Shown: positions 19,801 through 29,756 of the stretch, piece after piece
Numbering within the stretch: position 1 is the stretch's first letter
Layout: each line of letters begins with the position of its first letter
NCBI GenBank assembly: GCA_947311845.1
Contig: CAMZMU010000089.1
Span: 17,984,336 to 18,048,335 of the forward strand
DNA length: 64,000 bases
Source: Poa pratensis
Lineage: Eukaryota; Streptophyta; Magnoliopsida; Poales; Poaceae
Direction: 5' to 3'
Notes under the pieces: generated by a model
The model's database searches: none
What the model saw: the letters and a program-made list of their open reading frames with translations, nothing else
Told to the model about the DNA's origin: nothing
Position numbers and translations under genes: made by a program

Positions 19801-20152
19801 TTTATGAGCGATAAAAAACTAGCCACGCAATCCGTTAAACCCTAACCCTCAAATTTGTACCAGAGACTGAGATATCGACCCCTAATGAGACCCGGAAAAA
19901 GGGGAGGGGCAGGGGAAGAAAAAGGAGAGGGAACAGAGTTGGAACCTCGTCGAAAAAGGATTCCTGAGGGAGGAAAGAAAACCTAGTTGCCTAGGTCATA
20001 TCTCCGACATCACGAGTTTGACGGATGTTCTACCGATTGCAATATAACAGTAAAGAAAGATATGTTTTAAAGAGGTTGGCGTGTTTTGATTATAAAAAGA
20101 TTTTTTTTACTTGATTATAAAAAGGGTTTGACATGTATCGCCTACAGCATGG

Positions 20153-20162
20153 TTGCTCTTTT
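20153..20162 (+). repeat. Left 10-bp direct repeat (candidate TSD)
   Basis: ttgctctttt, repeated exactly at 23370-23379. The preceding bases are also alike (catgg here, catggt there). Confidence 0.5.
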
Positions 20163-20904
20163 TTTTTTTTTGAGAAAGGACGCGTCTAGCGGGCGCCCGG
20201 GCGCCCGTCCGTAGATACGAGCGCTCACGTTTAATGCTCGCCACGTCGGACACGAAAGCGACATGTCCCAGACGCGTGAGCGCTCGAGACTGCGAGATAG
20301 CACACCCATGCGCGAGGAAGCCCACCACCGGCGCCTCTCCCACAGTCCCGCACGACCGGCGCACCTCCCCATCAGATCGGCACCGTCCCCGGCCTCCCGA
20401 CGACGGGAGGAGCTTCTTCTCCATCCCGCCGCCGTGGGGATCTCCCCGGCCTCGTCCAGGTGCCATTCTGGATTTCGCCCCCGTGCTCCTCCACGAGGCC
20501 TCCTCGCCTGCCGGGATTCCGGAAGCCCGTCTTCGTCCTCCGCGACGGCCGCGCCTCGGCCGAGAGCAGCAATTGGAGCAGTAGCCCGGCAGAAGCATGC
20601 GGAGAAGCAGCATGGGGCCGGAACGGCGTCTCGCCGGTGGGTGGGGATTGGGGGAGAGGAGGCCTGTGGGTCTGCACTGGTGAACGACGGCTATGAGCAG
20701 GCCTGCGGTGGCCGGAATCGAGATGGCGGTGCGATGACGTTCAGATGCCGTGTTGCTGCTTGGAAAACGACCACCTGAGGCTGCTGGAGGAAGACGACCA
20801 GGCGAGCATCCTTGTTTGGGCCAGACGTGAGTAGTGGGCTGATTTGGATTTGGCCCACCTTGTGTTTTTTTTTGTGAGTTGTTGTTTATTTTTGCCCCAT
20901 GTTG

Positions 20905-22110
20905 CATAACTCTACAATAACTCTACATAGTAGTTGCTTAATTTTGGTACGATATGAAGCAAGTTGGGTGTGTGACGAAGCAACATCACAACATTGGTAC
21001 ACAACTTTACAATATCGGTAAGCAAATTCAATACAACTAAACGCAACTTCGCTACGAGACGAAACAATTTTGGTGTCCAATCACGCAACTTTTACAACAT
21101 CGGTAAGCAATTACATAACTATTAAAAACAACGCAATTTCGAAATAGTGGTAAGCAACTCCATAACAACTCGGAACAACTTTGGTATGAGACGAAGCAAG
21201 TTTGGTGTGCGATGAAGCAACTTCATAACATTGGTCCCCAACTTTATAGCAACGATAAACAAATCCAATACAACTAAACGCAACTTCGGTACGAGGCGAA
21301 ACAACTTTGGTGTCTAATGACACAACTTTTACAACATCGGTAAGCAACTACATAACTATTAAAAACAATTTTGGTACTAGGCGGAACAGTTGTGGTGTAT
21401 GATGACGCAACTTCAGAACAGTGGTAAGCAACTCCATAACAACTCGGAACAACTTTGGTATGAGACGAAGCAAGTTTGGTGTGCGATGAAGCAACTTCAT
21501 AACATTGGTACCCAACTTTATAGCAACGATAAACAAATCCAATACAACTAAACGCAACTTCGGTACAAGGTGAAACAACTTTGGTGTCTAATGACGCAAC
21601 TTTTAGAACATCGGTAAGCAACTACATAACTATTAAAAACAGTTTTGGTACTAGGCGAAACACTTGTGGTGTATGATGACGCAACTTCACAACAGTGGTA
21701 AGCATCTCCACAACAATGGTTAGCAACGCTGATACGAGACGAATCAAGTTTGGTGTGCGATGAAGCAACTTCATAACATTGGTAGCAACGATAAGCAAAT
21801 CCAATACAACTAAACGCAACTTCGGTACAAGGTGAAACAACTTTGGTGTCTAATGACGCAACTTTTACAACATCGGTTAGCAACTACATAACTATTAAAA
21901 ACAGTTTTGGTACTAGGCGATACACTTGTGGTGTATGATGACGCAACTTCACAACATTGGTAAGCAACTCCACAACAATGGTTAGCAACTTTGGTGCATG
22001 ATAAGGTAAATTCACACCATCGGTCAGCAACTCTACAAATACTAAAAAAAAATTGGTACTAAACGAAACAAATTTGGTGTGCGTTGAGAAAACTTCACAA
22101 CGGCGGTAAA
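20905..22110. repeat. Hierarchical tandem array: 21-bp monomers in 274-bp units
   Basis: Read on the plus strand, the DNA divides into diverged 21-bp monomers resembling gcaacttcataacattggta. Thirteen monomers plus one base make a higher-order unit of 274 bp: the landmark gcaacttcataacattgg recurs at 21217, 21491 and 21765. A related shorter unit begins at about 20980, and later units decay to about 22110. On the minus strand the 21-bp period appears as heptads (TEVAFSC, YEVASSH, TKLASSH, YGVAYHC) in ORFs of 78, 115 and 111 codons. Because 274 is not a multiple of three, each ORF ends and restarts one frame on, which argues against a protein product. Confidence 0.82.
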
Positions 22111-22289
22111 CTCGAGCGCATCCTCCGGCGACGGACCAAGTTTCCTCCTATGCGGCGACCGCGCCTCGGGCAGGAGAAAAAAGTGGAGCAGCAGCACCAT
22201 GCCAGAACGGCATCTCGCCGGTGGGGAATTGGGGGAGACGATGTCGGCAGCTCCCGCGTGATGGCTGCGTAACAGCATGTGATGGTTGC

Positions 22290-22580
22290 GGTATGCTGTT
22301 AACTTGTTGCCTGACATCAGCAACTAATATGATTAACTCAACAACATTTTTATTTTTGTAGCAGCAACTAATATGATTAACGCAACAAATCATAATTTTA
22401 AGCAACTTCATAGAAGTGAAATGCAAATAATATGGTTTCCCGCAACTAATACGCTAAACTCAGCAACTAATTTGATTTGAGGCAACTAACATTTTTGCAG
22501 CAGCAACTAATATGTTAAACCCAGCAACTTCGTAGAAGTAAGATGCAACTAATATGGTTTCCTGCAACAAGTAAATATGT
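22290..22580. repeat. Short diverged repeats with the core gcaactaatatg
   Basis: The core gcaactaatatg or close variants (gcaactaatacg, gcaactaatttg) recurs about six times, with agcaacttcatagaagt and agcaacttcgtagaagt between. It looks like a second, irregular array related in its gcaact core to the main array. Confidence 0.65.
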
Positions 22581-23640
22581 AGCAATATTCCAGCCAATCC
22601 TCCAACACACTACACACGTTCTTTCATCCAACGCGTTCATTGTCCTCTCCAAAAGCTTGTGTCATGTTTTGCTAATTACTGTGAATTCAGGGGTCTTCTT
22701 GCGAAGTGGCCGAAAAGATAAGGTCGTTTGACCTTTCCTTGTAACTCTGCAGCCTGAAGAAACACGTTGACGCGCCGGCGGGTGCTCCATGGCAGCATAG
22801 CCGCATCGGATCTGGAGCACACGGGCCGCCGTTGCCTCGCGCTGAATCGGGCCGCAACCAGGTCGGAAGCCTGGGGCGACGGACTCCAGGAGTGGTGGCC
22901 TCCACGTGGCCGCGGCGGAGGAAGACGGCAAGGCAGAAAGCGGTGCGCCTCGGGGCCCTCCGGGACGGTGCCGCGGACGTAGGCGCGGCGGTTGCCGCGC
23001 GTTGGCATGGGGAGCAGGGGTGGCGGTGGCATCTCACCGCCAGGGAGGAGCAGGAGCGTCGCGCGGCCTCGCGTCAGTTCGGGAGGAGGGCGGCGCGCGG
23101 CTTCTCGTCGATGTAGGAGCTGCAGGGTGGACGCGTCGCCGCCCGCGCCGGTGGGGAGGACTAGGAGAGGCAGCGACCTTGCTCCGGTGGGAAGGAGCAG
23201 TGCGGTGACAAGCTGGGTCCGGGAAAGAAGGATCGGGGCGGGTGCGGACTGAGGAGGCTGGTTGGAGACGGAAGTTGGACCAGAAATTTGTCGCTTAGCG
23301 TGAGCGCTCAAGACGTCCAAATAGCGCAGCTGCGCTTCCAAGCATTTACCTTTGAGAAATTCACATGGTTTGCTCTTTTGTGTGGCCCAAGCTATGCGCT
23401 TTCCATAATGCCGACCAAACTAGCAGGCCGAGAAACAACTGGGCCGTATTTAGCACTGGCGCCATGAAATACGTTTGCAGATCTTCCTTAAGAAAGGGAC
23501 AGATGCTTAGTGTGTCCAAGAGAATGAAATCAATTCCAAAACGAATTCCACGGAGTAGAGAAAATCAATTCCGTAACGAACACGTATTACCGCCATAGTG
23601 CCAATCTCCGTCTCCGACCATACGTCGGTGCCGGATCCAC

Positions 23641-23648
23641 ATATAAAC
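23641..23648 (+). promoter_or_regulatory. TATA box of the RRM gene
   Basis: atataaac in the context ccacatataaaccta, about 104 bp before the ATG at 23752. Spacing and context fit a plant core promoter. A short upstream ATG follows in the leader at about 23665. Confidence 0.55.
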
Positions 23649-23751
23649 CTAAGAAGCTACTCCCATGCAAAATCAATAACATCCAAACCCCGCGCCACCG
23701 CGTACGTACGTCCTACCGTCTCATCGCCGCCGCGGCAGAGCAGCTATCACC

Positions 23752-24398
23752 ATGACCGTCGCCGGAGTCGCCAGCACCTCGTGCCAGTGCAGCAGCGTGG
23801 TGTTCGTGGGCAACATCCCGTACCAGGCGAGCGAGCAGGAGCTCCGGGCCGCCTGCGAGGAGATCGGCCCCGTGGTGTCCCTCCGCGTGGCGGCCGACAA
23901 GGACACGGGGCGGCCCAGGGGATTCGCCTTCTGCGAGTACCTCGACGACGAGACCGCCCGCAGCGCCTGCCGCAACCTCCACGGCCACCCGCTCCGCGGC
24001 CGCGCTCTCCGTGTCGGCGTCTCCCGGCACCAGCAGCGGCGCGCCGGCGACCCGGACGTGCAAGTCGGCGTCGCGCCGCGTCGTTGGTTGAAGGGGCGGC
24101 GCCGAGCGAGGCCGTGACGCGGTACCTGGCGGGGATGAGCCGGCGGGAGCTGCGCGAGTTTCTGGATGTCGTGGAGAGGGAGCCTGTGGAGAGCGTGGAA
24201 CTGGCGAAGCGGCGGTTTGGGGGGTTTGCCACGCTGATCGAGCAGGCGCGGATACTTGTCGAGGATATGGTAGGTGACGGGAACGCGGCCGGCAAGCGGC
24301 CTGGCGGTTTGGAGGAGTTGGGGCAGGGCGCGCCGGCCGCCAAAGTAAGGAAGGTGGACGGCGGCGCGGCCGTTCATGGCGTTGTTGCCTGCCGCTGA
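23752..24398 (+). pseudogene. Intronless CstF64/CSTF2-like RNA-binding protein gene with a frameshift
   Basis: CstF64 binds the U/GU-rich element downstream of poly(A) sites. From the ATG at 23752 an RRM is clear at residues about 15-95: RNP2 VFVGNIPYQ, RNP1 RGFAFCEY, and the CstF64-like phrase ACEEIGPVVSLRV. That frame stops at 24115-24117 (121 aa). A second frame, open through 24398, continues with a region resembling the CSTF2 hinge (TRYLAGMSRRELREFL, then FGGFATLIEQARILVEDM). The two parts belong together, and a one-base shift near 24060-24085 separates them; no splice signals explain it. The absence of introns suggests a retrocopy or short paralogue. It could still make a truncated RRM-only protein. 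A sequencing error at a GC-rich site is the main alternative. Confidence 0.7.
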
Positions 24399-26519
24399 TC
24401 TGTTTTGTTTATTCCATTGGTTGATACTAGTCGTGTCCGTATCGTACAAGTCCTGTAGTCTCATGTCGGCCTAGGGCTTCGGCCGACGCCAGCGGCTATG
24501 CTGGGCCGTGCGTCGCCGACCAGCCGGCCACGCGCGTGCGCACCTAGACGCAACTGATCCCTCCCTCGGTTCACGGTGTCCCCGCCGGTCCCCGTGACGA
24601 GCCGACCTCGGACGTCGCATCGCGCCTCCCGTGGGCCGTGGCACCGCGATCCCCACCATGCCACCACGCACCGGTGGGAATGCCGATCCTCGCGTTGTGA
24701 CAAGGAGATCAGCAACGGAAGTTACGGAATCCGTCGGCGCGTGAGCTGCTGTGCCGACGCAAACACGTGGGTTCGTCGTAGTACCTTGTTTCGCTTTCAA
24801 CGCGATCCAGATCTACGGGTTTAACTGTCGCAGCATGTGAGGAGCCACCGTCCTCCCTGCTTTGCCTTGGCTCGAGATCTCACCGCGTGTACATCGTGTT
24901 TGCAGTAGCAGACGAATTCGTTGACAAGAGCGTGCGCTCCCCGAGATTCTCCACTCACCGCGTTTCCCTTTGAGGATTCTGGTGCGACGCCGTGCCTGCA
25001 AAGGTAAGCGCAGCAGGGGAGTTGGGATATGCCATCCTTGCCCCGTGATGTTACCTACGCAGACTTCCAAAGCTGCCAGCCGAAAGCCACACAGAAAAGA
25101 AACAATTGAGTACTGTACATCACATGTCTATGCAACTGTTCTGACCGTCAGAGTAAGAAGCAACAACAAGTCAAATAGTAGATCCCCGGCCATAGATTCA
25201 CTAACGATCCACAAAGAACAAGGAGATCGCAACTCCAACAAGTACTAGTATTTTACCTGCTGAGCCACTTTCCATGTTGAATTTAAACTAAAAGATGCAT
25301 TTGAGTGCAACATGAACAAAGTCTTATATTTTGATACTGAGTGAGTAGTATTTTACCTGCTGAGCCACTTTCCATTAATTTTCTGACCGGAAAGTTTGTC
25401 AATTATGAACATCCATCACTAGAGTAGAAAAAAACGAACAGAGAGCAGAAAAGGTCAGGCCAAATTTCAACGTGTGATTTCTTTCAGCTGCGACGATACA
25501 AGAGAAGCCGGCCGGGGAATGAACTCAGGTAACTACTAATTAATCTACTGCTAGCGTTGGGCCTGAGCACTCATCACATTATGAATTGAGCATTTCGCCG
25601 CAACTCCTCCTATACTTATGTTTCCCGGCAATCCCTCTTCTCGGTTCTCGGCCCCAATTTCTGCAACTGAAGATTTAATTTCTCCAGCTGACGGTTTATA
25701 AGGTATACATCCGATTATTTCACGCCTATTTTCCTGAAAAGGTGGAAATTGACATTTCATCAGTCTCCTCCAGCCTTTAGTCAACAGCAACTTATAAATG
25801 CATGCTTGAATCTCTAAGCCACAAGGTGCTGTCAGTATCGTAAACTCTGATGGATTGCATTATACCCCATATAACAGGTGTAGCAAGCAACGATTTTCAG
25901 CTTTGTTTAAAGCCATGTTAACAAGCATCCCAAAAAATCCAAGTTTCTCGACGCGTTAACTCCCTACATATAAAGACCCATGCTATTCTCACACTTCAGG
26001 CAACATGGCAGAAATACTCAACCGTTACCGAATTGCTTCGCTTCACTGCTGACAGAGAAGCCCGAGCAGGGTATGATGCAAATGAAGGTGCAACAAGACA
26101 CTCTGTTTCCCGCCCAAATTAAGAATAATGATTGTTCGGCTAAGTAAGCGATAACGATATGGAAGTTGTTTGCCAGAGTGCCATTATGTGCGCTGCAATG
26201 CCAGACCTAAACAGCTTGTAATACGCATGGGACAGCCAAATCAAGGACAAAATTTTAATCGGCAACCCCACCTAAAATAGCGTCCTGATTTATCATGAAC
26301 ATGGCTCACACAATCATGTGGAGTGCACACATGCCCGTGTCTCATCCTCAAGCAACTAAACAGCTAAACATGCAACGAAAGGAGCAATCAAGAGGACGAT
26401 TCTGAAGATATGCAATATGCCTTTTCCAAGTAAGGGATAATGGCCATTCTGGACCACCGTTGGGTGCATCCGTGATGACTAGTACACCATAATCAGGTAA
26501 CAGTTAACAGAATTACGGT
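24399..26519. other. Intergenic DNA
   Basis: No gene is supported. A 30-bp phrase (agtattttacctgctgagcc...) occurs twice, at about 25246 and 25346. On the minus strand a frame at 25551-25790 contains ENRREIIGCIPYK, vaguely like the start of plant Nudix hydrolases, but nothing else of that family follows. Confidence 0.45.
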
Positions 26520-26535
26520 GACACACATGAACTAT
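26520..26535 (+). repeat. SINE target-site duplication, left
   Basis: gacacacatgaactat, identical to 26684-26699. Confidence 0.93.
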
Positions 26536-26683
26536 TAAAAAAATGATTTCAACGTGGGAGAACCACGTGATTTTTTGATAAAGGAGGGTGCAACATCACC
26601 AAAATTGTAAGCATGAGGACTTGAACTCGGGTGGGTGGAAAGGCATCAGCCCCTCCCCACCACTAGGCCATGCCTTAGTCTGC
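26536..26683 (-). mobile_element. tRNA-derived SINE (148 bp)
   Basis: On the minus strand the element starts with a tRNA-like head. Box A is tggcctagtgg, near the start, and box B-like gagttcaagtcc lies about 40 bp further, the internal RNA polymerase III promoter layout of plant SINEs. The body ends near a T-run followed by aatag (tttttttaatag). A perfect 16-bp TSD flanks it. Such elements depend on LINE machinery for movement. The perfect TSD suggests a fairly recent insertion. The family is not identified. Confidence 0.88.
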
Positions 26684-26699
26684 GACACACATGAACTAT
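26684..26699 (+). repeat. SINE target-site duplication, right
   Basis: gacacacatgaactat, identical to 26520-26535. Confidence 0.93.
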
Positions 26700-27604
26700 G
26701 AGGGGCATCAAATGGCAAGTGCACATCTCCTGCATTACTCGTGTCACCATGACTGAAGTTCCCAGTGTGGGTGCCAGATCTGAACTTTACTGTTCAGTGT
26801 TCACCCTTTTACCCCTCACTTAAGATCAACAAAAACACTACATTCCTCAACCTCAATTCCATGATTCCATCTACTGTAAAGCATGTATTTTTCTACTCTA
26901 GCTAGATGCAAGTTGCCACACACTAAATGAGGGGGAATGTGCAAAGTGTGATGTGGGAAGCACATGCATTTGCAAGCCAGCGCCGAGCATCTATCAATCG
27001 CCAAAATGCCAATCAATCTCCTCCACACATGCCAAGATATGGCAGATAAATCTTGACAACAGTTAGTACCATCACCCCATATCACAATCTTGGACCTCAT
27101 TAAAATAAATCCACTAGTCAAATTGCCTCCTTACTTCTTTTTCAGTGGCCGTACTAATTAGCCTACAACATCAGATCCCTAGAGCAGAGTTCACAGTCGC
27201 AATGACAAGGAGGAATATCCCCCCTCTTGTGACAACAGTAGATCAATTAATTAAACAGAAAATGAACCTGCACACATAACTGTTGAAAAAGAATAATATC
27301 ACCAAGCTAACACATCACCCATTATTCTGAAGGTAATAAGAATACGCTGAAGAGTTGATAAAGCAATGCCCATAAACCTCATGTTCTTGCAACTGATGTA
27401 AGGCTCAGCTAAGCTAAGCAACATCCATAACTTAGATAAATAATCATGGAATTATTATTATCCAGTGACACATGCTAACAGCGAATTAATGAATCGTCTA
27501 TTCTATCACAAGTTTGTACCATCGAGTTCGTATGCTCGTTCGTATAGAAGTGGTCAAATTAGCCGCATTGAAATATCTAACAGTGCTATGAGAGGAAGAA
27601 GATG
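26700..27604. other. Intergenic DNA and 3' flank of the EDR2-like gene
   Basis: AT-rich, no gene recognised. The part near 27500-27604 probably contains the 3' UTR of the minus-strand gene ending at 27605. Confidence 0.45.
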
Positions 27605-28695
27605 TCAGAATGAATTCGAGCCCTCACCTCCGCTCTGTCGGTCCTGGCAGCTCGACGACCTCTTGGCGCTGGAGCGTTCCTGGTGGCGACTATCGTTGGC
27701 CACCCTCGCCGAGCCAACCCTGAACCCCGGCGCGGCCTTGCCGGCCGTCTCGGACACCACATCGCCAGGCCCCGTCTCCACGTACTTGGCCGAACCCATC
27801 TCCATCTGCGCGATGCGCACGGCGCCGAAGAGCTTCTCGGGCAGCTCCTCCTCTGACTGGGACTCGACGAGGAAGCCCATGTCGATGGTCACCGAGGTGA
27901 CGGCGCCGAGCGCGAGATGCAGGATGGCGCTGGCGATCGCGGAGCTGCCGATGTCGACGTCGATCTCGAGGTAGTCGTCGCCCTTGTGGTAGCGGCAGGT
28001 GAGCGCGCGGCCGAGGAGGCACGCGCCGTAGTTGCCGACGGTGGCGCGGACGAGCCAGGGGCCCTTGACGATGCGGTTCACGATCTTGAAGCGGGCGTTG
28101 CGGTACGCGTCGTCGCCGTAGACGAAGCGCCCGAGCAGGGAGTCCGGCGGGATGGGCGCCTCCGCCGCGAAGTAGAACACCGAGCTGTACGCGTCCGGCC
28201 GGCCGGGCACCTGGAGAGAAACGCGGAGTCCAGGATCAGCCACACACACACACAACAAAAATCGATTTTTTATTCACCCGGATTCCTAACGCCTACTGTA
28301 GATGCGATCGATCGGGTGGGGACCTGGAGATTGACGGCGAGGAGGAAGTGGGCGTTAGGGTCCTTCCGGAGGCGCGCGCGGCGGAAGGCGGCGGCGACGG
28401 GGATGTCGTCGCGGGCGAGGACGTGGTCGAGGCGCGCGTGGGAGCGCAGCCAGTCGACGCCGGCGGGGCGGAGGAGCCAGTCCGGGGAAGACGGCGCCTT
28501 GGACCGCCGCCCGCCTCCGCCGGAGAAGTAACCGCGCGCGCGCAGGTGGAACAGGTCCCCCGGCGGCGAGGCCCACCCGTTGGTGCCCCTGTCGAGGTCC
28601 ACCTGCCGCAGCGAGCCGGCGGACACCGCCTCCTCCAGCCAGTCGCCGCCGCCGGACTCGTCCTGCTTCCGGCGCTGGGGCGTCGTCGAGGACAT
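27605..28695 (-). CDS. EDR2 C-terminal domain (DUF1336) protein, two exons
   Basis: The gene starts at the ATG 28695 (MSSTTPQRRKQDESGGG). Exon 1 is 28324-28695 and exon 2 is 27605-28210; the joined frame (phase 0) encodes 325 aa. The join falls in FLLAVNLQ/VPGRPDAYSSVFYF, a conserved phrase of the EDR2-C domain (lipid-associated regulators related to Arabidopsis ENHANCED DISEASE RESISTANCE 2). The domain runs from about residue 60 to 290 (WASPPGDLFHLRARGYFSGGG, FKIVNRIVKGPWLVRATVGN, DYLEIDVDIGSSAIA). No PH or START domain precedes it, so this is a domain-only member; similar short plant proteins exist. The C-terminus is polar and Ser/Arg-rich. The donor is an unusual GTCCCC, while the acceptor (tttctctccag) is good. 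The 113-bp intron holds a (CA)n run. Its molecular function is not established. Confidence 0.87.
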
Positions 28696-29634
28696 CGCCG
28701 CCGGCTGTGGCTGGGGCAGAGGGGTGTGGGTCGGGTCGGGTCCGGTCTGGGTGTCCTCGCGCGAATTGCGGGAGGCGTTGGACTTTGGCTATCGGTTGAG
28801 ATGCGAGCTTGCGCCTATAAAACAGTGGGGTTCGATGGGGGATATTCGTGGGAAGGAAGGGGACGCCGGTGCCCTTTGCTTTCGCCTCTCGCTAATTTGT
28901 GTTCGTTCCGTTTTGATCGTCGTTAATCCTCTGGTCTTCTTTCCTGTAAAAATACCTATATGGGTCTCTTCTATGTGAAACTCCATCGCCCTTGCATTGG
29001 AAATTTGCTGTGACAATTTTAAAATAACTCAACCATCTGTCATAACAATTTCTATACAAATGTACCGGAATAAGTTGATAAAGATATGAGAAATAGATAA
29101 CTAGAATAGTAGTACAAAGCAACATATGAATAAAAAATAGAATTATGAGGACGGAAATACTATCGATATCTACAATATAAAAAAATCATGTTATATCTAT
29201 GATATTATGCATTATATTTTCAGTGGAGGGAATATATCTTACTACCGCGATTCTGAAGATATAAATGATCTTTACAAACAAGTGAATGAAGATTATCACG
29301 CATCCCACTGGTTGAGTAGGATATTTCCATCCAACTATCGATAAAAATATGACATTTGGAGCATGGTCTATCACTAGGGGGTGAGAAAAATACCATCATG
29401 CGCGTGTTTTTTTTTTTGGTTGTACCGAACTAGAATACCATACCATCTTGTTGTTGTCACCAGACCAAGTTTTCCTACCAAAAATGTGTAGGTTTCAAAA
29501 TTAATGGTTTCAAAGATGTTACATGCCTGAAATCAGCAAAGAAAGTTAGAGTGCATAACTACCAAGGTGAGGAAAATGTGGATGGACGGCAACACAAATA
29601 CAGAGAACTTAGGATAGACGGGAACACAAATATA
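28696..29634. other. 5' flank of the EDR2-like gene and AT-rich intergenic DNA
   Basis: The first 250 bp are GC-rich and presumably hold the promoter and 5' UTR. A ctataaaac TATA-like word lies at about 28819, in plus orientation. Nothing further is recognised up to the MITE. Confidence 0.4.
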
Positions 29635-29754
29635 CTCCCTCCGTCCCTAATTAGTTGACACCAAGTCCAAATACAGATGTATCTAGACGTGTTTTAGTGT
29701 GCAGATACATCATATCTAGCCAAATCTGCGTCAAGTAATTCAGGACGGAGGGAG
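29635..29754. mobile_element. Stowaway MITE (120 bp)
   Basis: The termini are ctccctccgtccctaatta and taattcaggacggagggag, with TA on both sides (29633-29634, 29755-29756). The internal motif atctagacgtgttttagtgt is typical of Triticeae copies. Confidence 0.92.
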
Positions 29755-29756
29755 TA

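Larger units (their letters stand above)
20163..23369. mobile_element. Candidate non-autonomous DNA transposon (MULE-like) carrying a tandem array
   Basis: The block is flanked by the 10-bp direct repeat ttgctctttt. Its ends are related inverted sequences: tttgagaaagg then a GCGC-rich hairpin and gagcgctcacg on the left (about 20169-20230), and the reverse complement of gcgtgagcgctcaa, a GCGC hairpin and cctttgaga on the right (about 23297-23356). The outer 0.5-0.7 kb on each side is GC-rich with long overlapping frames but no recognised domain. The centre is an AT-rich array. A block at about 20540-20690 is repeated in degraded form at about 22110-22260. No transposase was seen. A TSD of about 9-10 bp fits Mutator-like elements, but the TIRs are imperfect, so the class is inferred. 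Confidence 0.5.

Noticed and set aside
20107..20907. 266-codon minus-strand ORF and 171-codon plus-strand ORF
   Set aside because: They overlap each other in the GC-rich arm of the transposon-like element and show no domain; probably composition-driven.
21111..21883. Heptad-repeat proteins on the minus strand
   Set aside because: The period reflects the 21-bp DNA repeat, and the 274-bp unit shifts frame each time, so no continuous protein is possible.
20936..22560. CRISPR-like repeat array
   Set aside because: Repeats are contiguous, diverged 21-bp monomers without spacers, in plant nuclear DNA.
22676..23341. 221-codon minus-strand ORF
   Set aside because: Pro/Arg/Leu-rich, overlapped by four other frames, no domain recognised.
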